Assembly (NCBI GenBank): GCA_963281255.1 | Contig: OY725504.1 | Span: 1-64,000 of the forward strand | Source: Aphrocallistes beatrix | Taxonomy: Eukaryota; Porifera; Hexactinellida; Sceptrulophora; Aphrocallistidae | Length of the DNA stretch: 64,000 nt | Reading direction: 5' to 3' | Part shown: positions 13,129 through 24,389 of the stretch, piece after piece | Position numbering within the stretch: the stretch's first letter is position 1 | How the letters are laid out: each line of letters opens with the position of its first letter | Notes under the pieces: model-generated | Told to the model about the DNA's origin: nothing | Database searches by the model: none | Seen by the model: only the letters and a program-made list of their open reading frames with translations | Translations under genes and position numbers: made by a program

Positions 13129-14090
13129 AACTGCCAGACCGTCGAGCTAAGGTATGTGTAAAATCTTAACGCCATCACTCACTTCTTTCCCATTTCCAAA
13201 CTAATCAACTCCCTCCTTCTTTCTAGGTGTGAGATGTCTCTAGCCTCATTCCTCACTCATCCCTAACTTCGTCATTTCCGGGGTAGTAGGGTACATTATT
13301 TTTCAGTTAGGTCAGTAGACTAGGTTAATAAGCTTTCAGTGCGCTTTATGAGGTATTCCAAATTATACCTCCCGTCTAGGTTCAGTTTATCGTTATCGTG
13401 CATACCCCTTAGAGGGGTATAGCTAAAAATTGTTGATTCTATTAGGTTTGAATTTTGGGGGGGGGGGGGTTAATTATGAGCTTCAAAGTTGTCCTGTCCA
13501 TGTGGTCTCCTCAATACATTCGTTAAGATAGGTTAAGGTTCAGCTTAAGGTCGAATAAGAGAGTACCTCTTCGTTTTCGTTCACGTGTAAAGTTAGGTTA
13601 TAAGGTCGAATTCGAATATCGTTCAAAATTAAGTTCAGTGTAGGTGTAAGTTCGAATACCCTCGTATCGTTTAAAAATCAGTTAAGTTAAGTTTAAACTA
13701 ATGTCCGATTTAGTCATAATTTTACATCCAAAATTCAATCGTACTCATTGTTGCATCCTAAGGGTATTGGGAGGTCCTTAAATGGTGTCAAGGTATAAGT
13801 ATAGGTATAGTAAGTATACAGTTAGGTTACATAATGAGGGGTCTCTCAATTCGGAGGGGCTCCGGCCTTGACACCCTCCAATTCTAGCTCAGGTTGGGGA
13901 AAGGTACATGAATGCGTCCCAAGTGCATTCACAGTTAGCCACAAAACGGCTGCTGGAACCCTGAGGGGTCAACCTGAGTAATTAACTATAGGAACGGGCG
14001 GGAGGGAAACATAGAAGGGGCATACACCGCAGGGGGATCCACAGTTCGGCGACCGGAGAGGAAGGGATGGTGGTGAAGCCGGGGCGGACT
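13129..14090. other. Gene-free stretch with a G homopolymer
   Basis: No credible gene. A run of 13 G lies at 13457-13469. GTTAGGTT-like words recur loosely between 13300 and 13830 without forming a regular array. Confidence 0.6.
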
Positions 14091-14799
14091 TACACGGACC
14101 GCGTCCCTACACTAATGGAGGAGCTGCACAGACCGCGTTACTACACTAATGGAGGAGCTACACAGACCGCGTTACTACACTGATGGAGGAGATACACAGA
14201 CCGCGTTACTACACTGATGGAGGAGATACACGGACCGCGTTACTACACTGATGGAGGAGATACACAGACCGCGTTACTACACTGATGGAGGAGATACACA
14301 GACCGCGTTACTACACTGATGGAGGAGATACACGGACCGCGTTACTACACTGATGGAGGAGATACACAGACCGCGTTACTACACTGATGGAGGAGATACA
14401 CGGACCGCGTTACTACACTGATGGAGGAGATACACGGACCGCGTTACTATACTGATGGAGGAGATACACGGACCGCGTTACTACACTGATGGAGGAGATA
14501 CACGGACCGCGTTACTACACTGATGGAGGAGATACACGGACCGCGTCCCTACACTGATGGAGGAGATACACGGACCGCGTTACTACACTGATGGAGGAGA
14601 TACACGGACCGCGTTACTATACTGATGGAGGAGATACACGGACCGCGTTACTACACTGATGGAGGAGATACACGGACCGCGTTACTACACTGATGGAGGA
14701 GCTGCACAGACCGCGTTACTACACTGATGGAGGAGATACACGGACCGCGTTACTACACTGATGGAGGAGATACACGGACCGCGTTACTATGCTGATGTA
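14091..14799. repeat. 34-bp minisatellite, about 21 copies
   Basis: The unit contains GACCGCGTTACTACACTGAT and GGAGGAGATACAC and repeats every 34 bases with few variants (ACAGACC versus ACGGACC, GTTACTAC versus GTCCCTAC). Copies abut with no spacers, which excludes a CRISPR-like arrangement. Confidence 0.95.
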
Positions 14800-15334
14800 G
14801 AAACCACATTGAAGAAGGAGCTGTTTAATGTCATTCTATTATTCTTGTCGTGTATGCATATTATCTACTCTGTATTTGAACACAATTTGACTATTAAATT
14901 AACTACAAATTTGGTCTCATTTCATATTGAAATACTGGGTAAATATTCAAAGAATTACAATCGTGGTTCAGCCTTACCTCATCAGCCTCCGTTTCATCTC
15001 TAAGTTATTAAATTGCTGGAATCAATATCAATTCGTCATAACTATTTCATCATATTAATAGTACACATAACGCACATATTGTATTTCACGTACCTGGCAA
15101 CATAAGCACTCCGTCTGCCATCCTATATGACGTAAAGTTGATGATGAAATAAAGGTTTTCATGAGGAAACGATCTCAATGTGTGCTCTCGGGACTCAATC
15201 TAAATGTACTGCATGTTAACACTCGCTAGTGTTGTATCTCGTTTCCCTGCTATATACTGCTTGTTTCCGCTTTATAGAGGTCCATATCGATTCGTTGGTA
15301 TACTGCATGTTAACCTCTAAATATGCTTCAATCG
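14800..15334. other. AT-rich gene-free stretch
   Basis: I see no gene or clear transposon end here; open frames are short and AT-driven. Confidence 0.6.
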
Positions 15335-15890
15335 TTGAATCTAATTCCGATCAAATGGTTATTATACGTACAAATAATGAGTCCATTCTTTATATTGAAG
15401 ATGGAAAATAGCCGCTTTTTGAACCTTGACTTCAAATATTGGCGTCGATTCCGGTAATACCACAAATATTAGGTTTTGTAAGGATGCTCCCCTACCCAAC
15501 GAACTAAAATCCACCTCAATCGTCCAGTAATGCCGATCAAATGATTATCATACGTACAAATAATGAATCCATTTCTATATCGATGTTGGTAAATACCCGC
15601 TTTAAGAACTTGACTTCAAATATTGGCGTGCATAAGAATACTGCTAAACCCGAGGAACTAAAATCCACCTCAATCTTCGACTCTAATTCCGATCAAATGG
15701 TAATTTTTGTACAAATAATGAGTCTATTTATTTATATTGATGTAGGTAAATAGCCACTTTTTGACTTTGACTTCAAATATTGGCATGGTTTCCGGCCATC
15801 CCACAAATATTAGGTTCTATGAGGATGCTCCCAACCTCCACGAAATAGAACCCACCTCAATCGTTGAATGTAACACCGATTAAATGGTAT
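15335..15890 (+). repeat. Imperfect long direct repeats, 3-4 copies
   Basis: The anchor CCGATCAAATGGTTATTA recurs at about 15348, 15534, 15690 and 15873. It is followed by ACGTACAAATAATGA, then CTTGACTTCAAATATTGGC and CACAAATATTAGGTT(T/C)T. Spacing varies from about 155 to 186 bases, so this is an old, diverged tandem duplication. Confidence 0.8.
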
Positions 15891-15956
15891 TCAAATTTTT
15901 AAATATCAAGTTAATTATAGATCAGTCCAAAAATCCATATTTCAGCCAATTTCTAT

Positions 15957-16411
15957 TGACATCGGTTAACATGTTAACCGCCCTGGAGGAACCCAAAATA
16001 ACCGAGCCCAAAAATTGGTTAACCAACCCCAGCCCTCGTTAGTAATCGCCTCAACAAGGCTGGATTCAGTTAACCGGTTAACCGCCGTCAATCACGGTTA
16101 ACGGTTAAGAAAATCTTGGATCGGTTAGCCGATCTGCTATATTTTCTAAAAATTTAGACTAATTTCATTGTTTATCGATGGAGATTCATGAATATTACTT
16201 CTAAAAAATTGATAATCAATTATAATTTCTATTTTTAATCATTTAGTATATTTCGAGACCACTGAAAATTGTAAATTTTTCAATATCAGGTTAAATATTA
16301 GTCGAAAATTCCATTTCTACCAATTAATATTGACATCGGTTAACCGGTTAACCGCCCTGTAGGAAATCAAAATAACCGAGCCCGAAAATCGGTTAACCAA
16401 CCCCAGCCCTG
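15957..16411. repeat. Paired GGTTAACC-rich repeats
   Basis: Two similar blocks, 15957-16033 and 16331-16411, share GACATCGGTTAAC, AACCGCCCT and GGTTAACCAACCCCAGCCCT. Between them lies another cluster of GGTTAACCG words near 16070-16130. GGTTAACC and GGTTAACCGGTTAACC are perfect palindromes. This may be the two ends of a decayed element. Confidence 0.7.
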
Positions 16412-17255
16412 GCCTCAAATTAGCACTTATTCTAGCCTCCACATATAATCCAAAGTTTTAGTTTTCCTAATTCAGGATAAGTTTGAGTATCATTTCGGAT
16501 ATTATGACAAATATATTTTAAATGCTGCTTTTAGTAGAATACTAGGAACTTAACCCCTGTATTTTCGTTGACTTTGCGTTTTGCCGTTCCCGGAATTTCT
16601 CAAGAACGTAACCCCTCGAACGGCAAGGGATTCCTGTATCTAACTTGTATTGTAGCCAGTGTTTCCTGCACGATTTTTCGAATGCACTCATTTGGCAACG
16701 TCGCCGCACTTTTGACACGCTTTGACGCGCTTTAATGCGTTTTGGCACGCGGGAAACACTGAATTTGTAGCCGAGTTATTTTGGTCATTTATCTGATCTT
16801 TATTTGAATTATTTTGTTTATTGCATTGTTATTGGGGTTATTACTTTTGTGCTAGCTTGACATGGTTATTTGAATTCAAGGCTAGAGGATGTCCTTAGAT
16901 TTGGAAATTACCTCCGAGATCAGTCCTTCAGACAAGCCTCGGCAAGCTTCCCACTCAGTTTCAGAGCTGGATAGACCAAGCAAGTTCTCCCCGACCAATA
17001 GAGAAAGAGCTTTTTCAGCTACTGCTCCTAAATTAAGTATTAAATCCAACAACCCACAAATCTCAAGTATGTGAGCATGTAATAAGAGGGTAGCGTCATT
17101 GAGAAGCTAATGAGCTTTGGGATTAGTTCAAAATTCCCCAGGATGCTAGGTGGCTGTGGAGGTCGATAATTGTACTTACAGAAATTTCCATACTTTTCTT
17201 TATAAGAATCGCATTTACTAATTGGGATTTAAGTTCAGCTCTTCAAAATGTTATC
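16412..17255. other. Upstream region of the PH-Arp10 gene
   Basis: This stretch is AT-rich. A Ser-rich 61-codon frame at 16889-17074 looks mildly coding-like, but I found no donor that joins it in frame to the next coding block. It could be part of a 5' exon or nothing. Confidence 0.4.
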
Positions 17256-20226
17256 ATGTTTAGAAAAATTATTCGATATTTTGAACTCCGGAATTTGCAG
17301 GGATTTGAATTTAATGAGAATATTTATCACTTTCTTGTTTCACAATGGTTGAAACTGTCTGCAACTTTGTTAGGGAAGCGGTTCTGGACTTTTTCTCGTA
17401 AGATCAAAACGTCCGCTGAGTTCGACCCTTCGGCTCTGGCGGACTTCCGCGTGACTGAATGGGACCCGACGCCGCTAATGATGGAACTCTATCGCACTCC
17501 TAACTCCCACTTCCACAGACACCGCCTTAGGAAAGAAGGGTCACTGGACACTCTCAATTTGGGACAGACACGGCCTGGTCTGTTCCGCCGCTACAAGACC
17601 AAGTACCTCCACGTGTCCGACAGCACCCTCACCTGCTTCCAGACGCAGCCCTCGGGCGTCTCCGCCACGCCTAAGCTCAGCGTGAGTTTATTTATAATTC
17701 GATTCTCTACACAATTGTGTTGGCAGAGACGCTCTCTATGAAAGCGAGTAAAGTTCGCAGTTCTAAGTATTAACTCGTACCTGCAGGTAACTCTGCCTAT
17801 CGAGGAGGTGATGGGAGACGGACAGGACGAAGAGGGACAGAACGGAGACCTGATGGACAACGTCCGCTGGCAGGAGGGGAGCGCAGTGGTCCAGGTGAAG
17901 GACAGAAAGACACAAAAGTGGCTCAGCCTCCGGGCCACCAGCGGAGAGGAGGCAGCAGAGTGGTTCGAGACAATTCGTCTGGAAATGTCGAACCCTGGAT
18001 TCGTGAAGAGCCCCATGACTCTCCACTTCGAGTCCCACCCCGAGTCGCTGGCGGAGCTGGTGGTGGTGGTGGGCTCCACTTCCGTGCGAGCAGGTGAGTG
18101 CTCAGTCAGCTGTTCCTGCTCGTCCTTACCTCGCTCTGTCTAGGCTTCTCCGATAACAAAGAGGGCGGACCTCTCATCTACTTTCCCTCCGTGGTCCTGC
18201 ACGACGATAAAGGAGAGGTGAGCGCGGAGTATTCGTGGGGATTCGATGCCCTTCCCCCTTCCGTCCGCAAGAGAGGCACTTCCCGACTCTCGCACGGATT
18301 CCGCTACTCCCAAAACCTCCAGGACAACGTGTTCCGGCCGCTCCACCTCTCCTCCCTGCTCTACTACCTCATCACCGACCTGCTGAGACTCAGGAACAGA
18401 TCCCGCATCAGGTAGGCCTATCCCGCTGCTCGCCTGAATTCTCTTAACTCGGCCGTTGATAGGCTGCTGCTCTCACTGCCGAATGCGTGGAGGAGCTGTG
18501 CGGAGGACGTGTGTCACGTCATCCTAGGAGAGCTGAGCCTCCACTCCCTGGCACTCATCCCTTCACACCTGCTCTCCCTCTACCACGACCCCTCCTCCCT
18601 CACAGGTACCGCTGCTATTCTTTCCCGCTGACCCATTAAAACCTGTCAAATCCCTGACGCATAACCAAATTCCTCTGGACATTCTATTATTATCCTCGAT
18701 GATATTTTAGTGGTTTAAATTTATTGAAATTTCGCTCACTAGACTCGCTCATTTACAAAAATACTGCTTCCCAACCAAGAGATTATCTCGTAGCGCGAGA
18801 CGCTCCTTTAGGCTATGATTTTAATCCCGAAAGTGTTTAGGAGCGTGAAAATTTAGAATATTACCCAATTTACCCTATATTATACTGTTACAGTACACCC
18901 TCGCTAATCCGAACACTTCATTCTTACAATCCGAACACCCAAAATATAATATTATTCGCTTCTATGCTTTAAATCAAAGTTTATAACATTATATCTTTCA
19001 TTGATTCAGAAACCTCGTTAAAAAAAGCAATCATAACAAGACATTATTCTGAATATTCTAACAATACAAATTTATTATAGTTAATATCCCATTGAATTAG
19101 TGTTATTTCACTAATCGGAACAAATTCACCAATCCGAACGATTTTTTCGATCATTGGCACAGAGCTGTTCGGATTAGCGAGGGTGTACTGTATTTATAGA
19201 TTTAGGTGTTAAAAATGTATGGGTTTGAGATTAGGAGCGTATCTCTGGAGGGCTGTATAAACTGCTCAGGGATCCCAATGACGGATAAAAACTGAATTGT
19301 GCAATTAGAGTTTGAAACTTCATATTATGTCTTATGCCTCGAATCTCTCTAGCGCTCGTGGTGCGGGTCGGGGGCGGCACGGAGATCGTGCCGGTGGTGG
19401 ACGGCGTCGTACTCGAGTCCGCCGCCCGGAGGAACCCGGAGCTGGGGGGACATCTCATCGAGGCGATGCTGATAGAGCTTTTGGCGCGCAGAGGAGTCCG
19501 CAGCTCTTCTCTCGTGGAGTCCTTCCTCTGGCGCCTCGTGAAGGAGCGCCACGCCTTCGTGTCGCTGGACCCCGAGCAGCAGGGGGAGCAGGACACGACC
19601 AAGTGAGTGCTCTCATTGGCTCAATGAAAAGGGACTCTATTTTCTGTTTTTCCGTCTCCAGACTCGAGGTCGAAGTGGACCTGTCCGCGTTCCAGCCGCC
19701 GAACGCGGAGCACCAGAGCTTCCGGCTGCTCTCGGAGAGGTGGGAGTGCGCAGAGGTTCTGTTCGCCCCCGGCCTCCTCGGCAAGGACTTCCCTTCCCTG
19801 CAGCAGTGCATCGCGGACTGCCTGCGGCAGGTGGACATCGACCTGAGACGCCCGCTCGCCAAGAACATCCTCCTGGTCGGCGGCACTTCCTCCCTCCACG
19901 GACTGCCGGAGCGGCTGCACCGGGAGCTCTCCACCATCCTCTCCCAGCAGGGGTGCGTTCCCAGTTCTAGATAACTACCAACTTAGTTCCCAGCACTATA
20001 TTAATGCATCGATTACGATGCTCTATTTTTAGAACTGTGGTTTAGTTTGTTTTCTATTAGCGAGCGGCGGAGTTTCCAGATCGGAATCAAGACACTGCCT
20101 GAGAGGGAGCACGCCTCCTTCCTCGGCGGCTGCCAGCTGCTGCGGGACGAGACCTACCGCACCGTGATGGAGCGCGAGTGGATCCACCTGTCCGACTGGC
20201 TGAAGGAGCAAGAAATCCGAGTCTAG
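17256..20226 (+). CDS. ACTR10: PH domain fused to actin-related protein 10/11 (dynactin pointed-end subunit)
   Basis: Seven exons join in frame: 17256-17681, 17787-18093, 18144-18411, 18463-18605, 19353-19602, 19662-19952 and 20061-20226, giving 616 residues with the first Met at 17256. That start is uncertain; Met75 at 17478 is an alternative and upstream exons are possible. Residues about 92-210 form a PH domain (KEGSL, then GLFRRYKTKYLHV, ending in the helix EEAAEWFETI with the hallmark Trp201). From about residue 228 the protein matches Arp10/Arp11: ELVVVVGSTSVRAGFS for the first actin strand, IYFPSVV, the ALVVRVGGGTEI phosphate-2 loop region, KNILLVGGTSSLHGL and a final SDWLKEQ. Arp10 caps the pointed end of the dynactin filament. 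Human ACTR10 has 417 residues and no PH domain. Intron 4 hosts a 300-bp transposon relic. Confidence 0.85.
18891..19190. mobile_element. pogo/Tigger-like MITE with TA target duplication
   Basis: It begins CAGTACACCCTCGCTAATCC and ends with the exact reverse complement of that terminus. TA lies immediately outside both ends (18889-18890, 19191-19192). The 300-bp element has no coding capacity. The CAGT start and TA duplication are typical of the pogo branch of Tc1/mariner elements. It sits in intron 4 of the PH-Arp10 gene. Confidence 0.9.
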
Positions 20227-20304
20227 CCCAACCTAGCAATTAACCATTTTATGCTGCTGTATATACCTGAGCTACTGTTTTAGTTTTGGAACTGGCGTAA
20301 ATAT

Positions 20305-20330
20305 TTTATTAGTAAAATGCTATAAATAAA
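20305..20330. terminator. Facing poly(A) signals of convergent genes
   Basis: AATAAA on + at 20325-20330 lies about 100 bases after the Arp10 stop. TTTATT at 20305-20310 gives AATAAA on - for tetraspanin A, about 55 bases after its stop. Each signal lies between the other signal and its own gene, so the two mature transcripts should overlap at their 3' ends. Confidence 0.6.
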
Positions 20331-20363
20331 TAAGTTTGTGAATTATAAATGAGTAGAACGGAG

Positions 20364-21316
20364 CTATTCTTTCTCTGCCTTTCTCCCGCATCTGGCGGAG
20401 AGCACGAGTCCGATCAGGAAGAGCGGCAGGATCAGGACCAGCGCCTCGATCACTGCGGCGGCGACGCCGAGGCCGAGGAAGGACCAGGTGACTCCCAGGT
20501 AGTACGCGACGAACGCCGTCTGGCAGCCCCTCGCGTAATAGGTCGGCTGCCATTGGTTGCAGACGGTGGAGACGGTCTCGTTGAGTGCTCCGCAGCAGCT
20601 CCTGGGTCTGTAGACCATTGCTGTAGTGTAGACAGACGGATACTTGGTCCAGAAGTAGATTGCGGTTTCTGTGCCTGCATAATCGGAGCCGTTATTGAAT
20701 CCGCAGCACATCGCGGTGGCTTGCACTGCCTCGACGAACACAGCGGCCTAGAGGGATGAAGGAGTCAAGGTGTGAAAATGGATCTATAAATAGAACGACG
20801 GTACTTACGCTAGAGTTGAAGCCGAGGTCTTCGCCTTGAAGCAGGGCCTTGAAAGCTTGGTAGATGTTGGTGGAAGCCTGGCCCTTGGAAGCGAAGTACT
20901 GGCTGAAGTCCAGAGAGAGAGTGATCACCTGCAGAGTGTAGATGGCGAACAGAGCTGCGATGTAGAGCAGCAGGAGCATGGCTAGAGGAAGGAAGGTGTG
21001 AAAATGTGTACATATCTATTGGCGGGAAAGACGCGAGCTCACCTGCGAGGTACCTGAGACGGGCGAACAGAGAAGCTACGCCCGCCAGGATCCCGATCAC
21101 TGCCAGCACCGCCACGGCCACTCCGGCCGACAGGAAGAAGAGGAGGACCTCGCGGCTGTTCCCGAAAATTCTGTCGAAGAAAGCTTCACTGCCGACGTAG
21201 CCGGTCCACTGCCAGGCCGCCAGACTCATGAGCACCACCCCGACCACGAACCCAACCGCGTTGAGGGCAATCAGCAAAACGCTGAGGACAATCCTGCAGA
21301 AGGCGCACGCTCCCAT
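20364..21316 (-). CDS. Tetraspanin A
   Basis: Three exons (minus order 21316-21043, 20981-20809, 20747-20364) encode 276 residues. Four membrane helices flank a short first loop and a large extracellular loop carrying CCGFNNGSDY, PRSCCG, a single Cys and RGCQ. That is the six-cysteine CCG pattern of tetraspanins, plasma-membrane scaffold proteins that organise partner receptors. Near-membrane Cys residues (MGACAFC) suit palmitoylation. Intron phases are 1 and then 0, exactly as in the two neighbours at 21676 and 23292, so the three arose by tandem duplication. Which named tetraspanin it corresponds to cannot be told. Confidence 0.88.
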
Positions 21317-21675
21317 TGAGATATGTCAGAAGTAGAAGTGGATAAAAACGCAAATGAAATAAAAAAGAAAACAAATATGCGCTTCGCTGTGGGAGTTCCG
21401 CATTTATAACCAAGAAATCGCTGTGGGTGGCTTTGCACTTCAAGAATTGGAATTGAAACTAATTCCGATTCGCATTCCACGCTTGACTCGACGAGCCAAG
21501 TCATTCCGTTTGTTGGCTTCTAGAATGTTCTACTCATGACTGCTGTGAAATGTTACAACCCAATCCGTCATACAAAGTTAGTGTTAAATCGTAATACTAA
21601 CTAAGAGCATGAGTTTATTGGATAAAATAAATAAAATAAGAAAGTAGAAATGCACTGGCTAGATAAGAGACTGGG

Positions 21676-23165
21676 TTACTCCTCTTCCTCCTCCTCCAGG
21701 AGGCCGCCCTCCTTGCGCGCGTACGCCAGCTGGTGCGCCATCAGCCAGAGCGGGATCTGCACCAGCACCAGCTGGAACAGTCCAGCCGCCATCGCCAGTC
21801 CCACCAGCGCCCATTGGTTGGCGGCGAGGTAGGCGTACCACAGCTGTCCGCACCCCGTCCCGCCCAGGTTGTAGGAGGCCGCGGACTCCGTGCACTCGAA
21901 CAGACGCACCGTGAAGTCGTCGCAGCAGCTGCGCGGGCGCCAGGTGACCAGGCCCGGGATGACGGGCGCCGACTGAGCGGTGGCCTCTGCCACTGCCAGC
22001 TGCGCCCCTGGCCCGTTGGCGTAGTCGGAGCCGTTGTTGTAGCCGCAGCACTCGAACGTGTCTTGGAACCAAGCCAGCTCCCGTCCGAACTAGAAACACG
22101 AACACTACACCATTACTGCCTGCATTCCTGATATCCTATCCGTATCTAGGTTTAATTAACGCAATGTTTAGAACAGATGTAGCTTTTGGTGCAGTTCCTT
22201 TAAGGTTCAAATATGGCCTGGACAGTGTACTACGATCTAGCAGTCCATTCCTATCATTTCACAGAGTGCGTCCCTTCCTCTAAGGTGCAGGAGACTGACA
22301 AAGGATTGGTCGAGTAAATTCTATAATTAGTCGTCTTATCTGCTGCTGCATTGGAGCTAGAATCACTCACCCAATCTTCTGCAGAGAAGTCAGCGAGCTT
22401 GGTTCTGGTCTCTAGAATCTGAGGCAACACCTTTCTCTGATCCTCCCAGCGATCCCACTGCAGTGTGACCGCAATGACTTCCAGTGTGAGCACAACCACC
22501 AGTCCAGTCCCCAGCAAAGCCAGCGCCACTCCTGAGACACAATTCACACCTCAAACAATGCATTGCAGCAATGGATTAATTCCAATTATACTAGGACGTC
22601 GTCACGTTCATAGAGTTTCGTATCCGATTAAGATTCAATAAACTAAATTTAGTAACAAAGATAGGATAGATTTTGTTAAAATTAGGAATCTCTGGATTCC
22701 ATATTCGAATCCAATTTAGTACTATTTGTATGGGAAGGAAGCAAGTGTTCAAATACTGTCTGGTTGGTGTGCAAGTACGGCATATGAAGCTAACCTAAGA
22801 GACCAGCAGATCCCAAGCATTCCATTGGGGCTACTTGGTCTCCAACATTGGAAATTGAAACTTACAACTAGCCTCGACTGACCTGCGCCGCTGCTGCGCT
22901 TCCTGAGCAGGAAGAGGGCGGAGAAGAGGATTCCTCCCCAGCACAGCGCCTGCAGCAGAAGCCCCGCCGCCAGGAGCAGCGCCAGGATGACGTGGAAGTC
23001 CGGGCTGTAGGCGGTCGCGGGGAATTCGGGATTGGCCGCCAGCCGCGCGTACTGCCACGCGGAGACGGACATGAGGACGAGGCCCAGCATCGCCCCCAGC
23101 GCGTAGAGGCAGATGGCGATCGGCCCCAGAGCGAACTTGATGGCGACGGAGCGGTGGATCTTCAT
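21676..23165 (-). CDS. Tetraspanin B
   Basis: Exons 23165-22883, 22531-22371 and 22089-21676 encode 285 residues, starting MKIHRSV. Helices 1 and 2 are in exon 1, helix 3 in exon 2, and the large loop and helix 4 in exon 3. The loop shows CCGYNNGSDY, PRSCCD, FEC and GTGC (six cysteines). The protein ends in an acidic tail with six consecutive Glu, absent from its neighbours. An in-frame upstream Met exists at 23258, but MKIHRS matches the short cytoplasmic N-terminus of the family better. TTTATT at 21614-21619 is a likely minus-strand poly(A) signal. Confidence 0.87.
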
Positions 23166-23291
23166 TCTAAGATCTAACACAGACTTATGTACAATCACGT
23201 AGTCACTGCAATGGAAGGAATTGGTAGGAACTAAGTCGATAAGTGAGGAATTAATCAAAAGAATAAATAAGATCTTATAAAACTAAATAAG

Positions 23292-24188
23292 TTACGAATA
23301 TCTTTCTTCCTTCGAAGAGTCGCCACAAGTAGCAAATAAGGCCATAGCAACAGGAACAATGCACAGGAATGTGACCCAAATAGCAATGACGACTCCGATC
23401 TGCGTCCAGTAGATCCGCACGAGAGCGGCGGAGAGGGACGTGCTGCAGGGGGCGAGGTGCTGGGACGCGTCTCCTCTGCGACAGCCGAGGAGAGGGAGGG
23501 ATCGGTTGCAGCAGCTGTCCGGGAGCCAGGAGAGCGGGTCGCTGGCGTTGCTGGCGGCGGCGGAGTTGAGGAAGTCCGTGGAGTTCTGGACCCCGCAGCA
23601 GCGGTTCTCCGTCTGCCAAGCGTCCCAGTAGCTGCGGAACTAAGGCAGAGAGGGTCAGAAGGTCGCCGGTGCAAGGGCGTGTGACTCACCTGGAATTGGT
23701 TCTGGAGGTAGGCGGGCCCTCTCACGCGAGTGGTCAGCTCCCCGAGCACCAACGGCTCAGCGGCCGTCCAGTCCAGCCAGAAGAGTGACGTCACCGCCAC
23801 GTACGTCGTCGCCATGAGGAAGCTGGCGGCGAGGAAGACGGCGAAGAACAATCCTGTCGGAGAACAGATAAAAGCGCCGGTGCAACCAGTCCGGCTTCCG
23901 GTGCGTACCTGAGGTTATCCGGAGTTTGTCCGCGAGCAGGAGAGCCCCGGCCACCACGCCGACTATGCCCGTCAGCAGCAGCAGGCCTCCGAGCAGGATG
24001 TACAGGTGGGTGAGAGCTCTGGAGTAGCGCCCGTGAACAGCCGCGATCTCGCTCAGTGTTACGTCGGCAGAGACAATTTCGCCCCACCGCCAGGCCGCCA
24101 GCCCGAGAGAAACCAGGCCGAGCAGTGCCAGCAGGAAGCTGAGGAAAGAGAAGGCACAGCAGGCCATGATTCTGATGACATTGGCCAT
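23292..24188 (-). CDS. Tetraspanin C
   Basis: Exons 24188-23909, 23853-23690 and 23639-23292 encode 263 residues. Four hydrophobic helices are present; the large loop has CCGVQNSTDF, PDSCC, a LLGC Cys and a PCST Cys, plus several Asn-x-Ser/Thr sites. Intron phases 1 and 0 match tetraspanins A and B. Its start is about 200 bases from the divergent MORC start, and its stop is only 126 bases from the start of tetraspanin B. Confidence 0.88.
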
Positions 24189-24389
24189 GTTACGTCGTTG
24201 CTTCTGTGTGATGCATTCTGTTGTGCGGATCGCTGATGCGAATAATTATAAGCAATGCTTCTATTGTGGTGATGTAACAACACAGAACTCAAGTGTGCAC
24301 ACGGGCATAGTAATATAACCCAACCATAACCAGATCCACACCACTACGAACTGGATCTGGCAGCACTTTCTCCCTTGCAATTCCCGCCA
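24189..24389. promoter_or_regulatory. Short bidirectional promoter region between tetraspanin C and MORC
   Basis: Only 201 bases separate the two divergent start codons, so both promoters must lie here or overlap the genes. I see no obvious TATA box on either strand. Confidence 0.45.

Noticed and set aside
13300-13830. GTTAGGTT words as telomere-like repeats
   Set aside because: They are scattered, irregular and not in tandem.
12500-14090. Complete LTR retrotransposon
   Set aside because: No paired LTRs, no primer-binding site that I can defend, and no gag or pol frame.
14091-14799. 34-bp repeats as a CRISPR array
   Set aside because: Copies abut with no unique spacers and the genome is animal; it is a minisatellite.
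16889-17074. 61-codon Ser-rich frame as the first exon of the PH-Arp10 gene
   Set aside because: No donor in it joins in the right phase to the acceptors at 17301 or 17403; kept only as a possibility.
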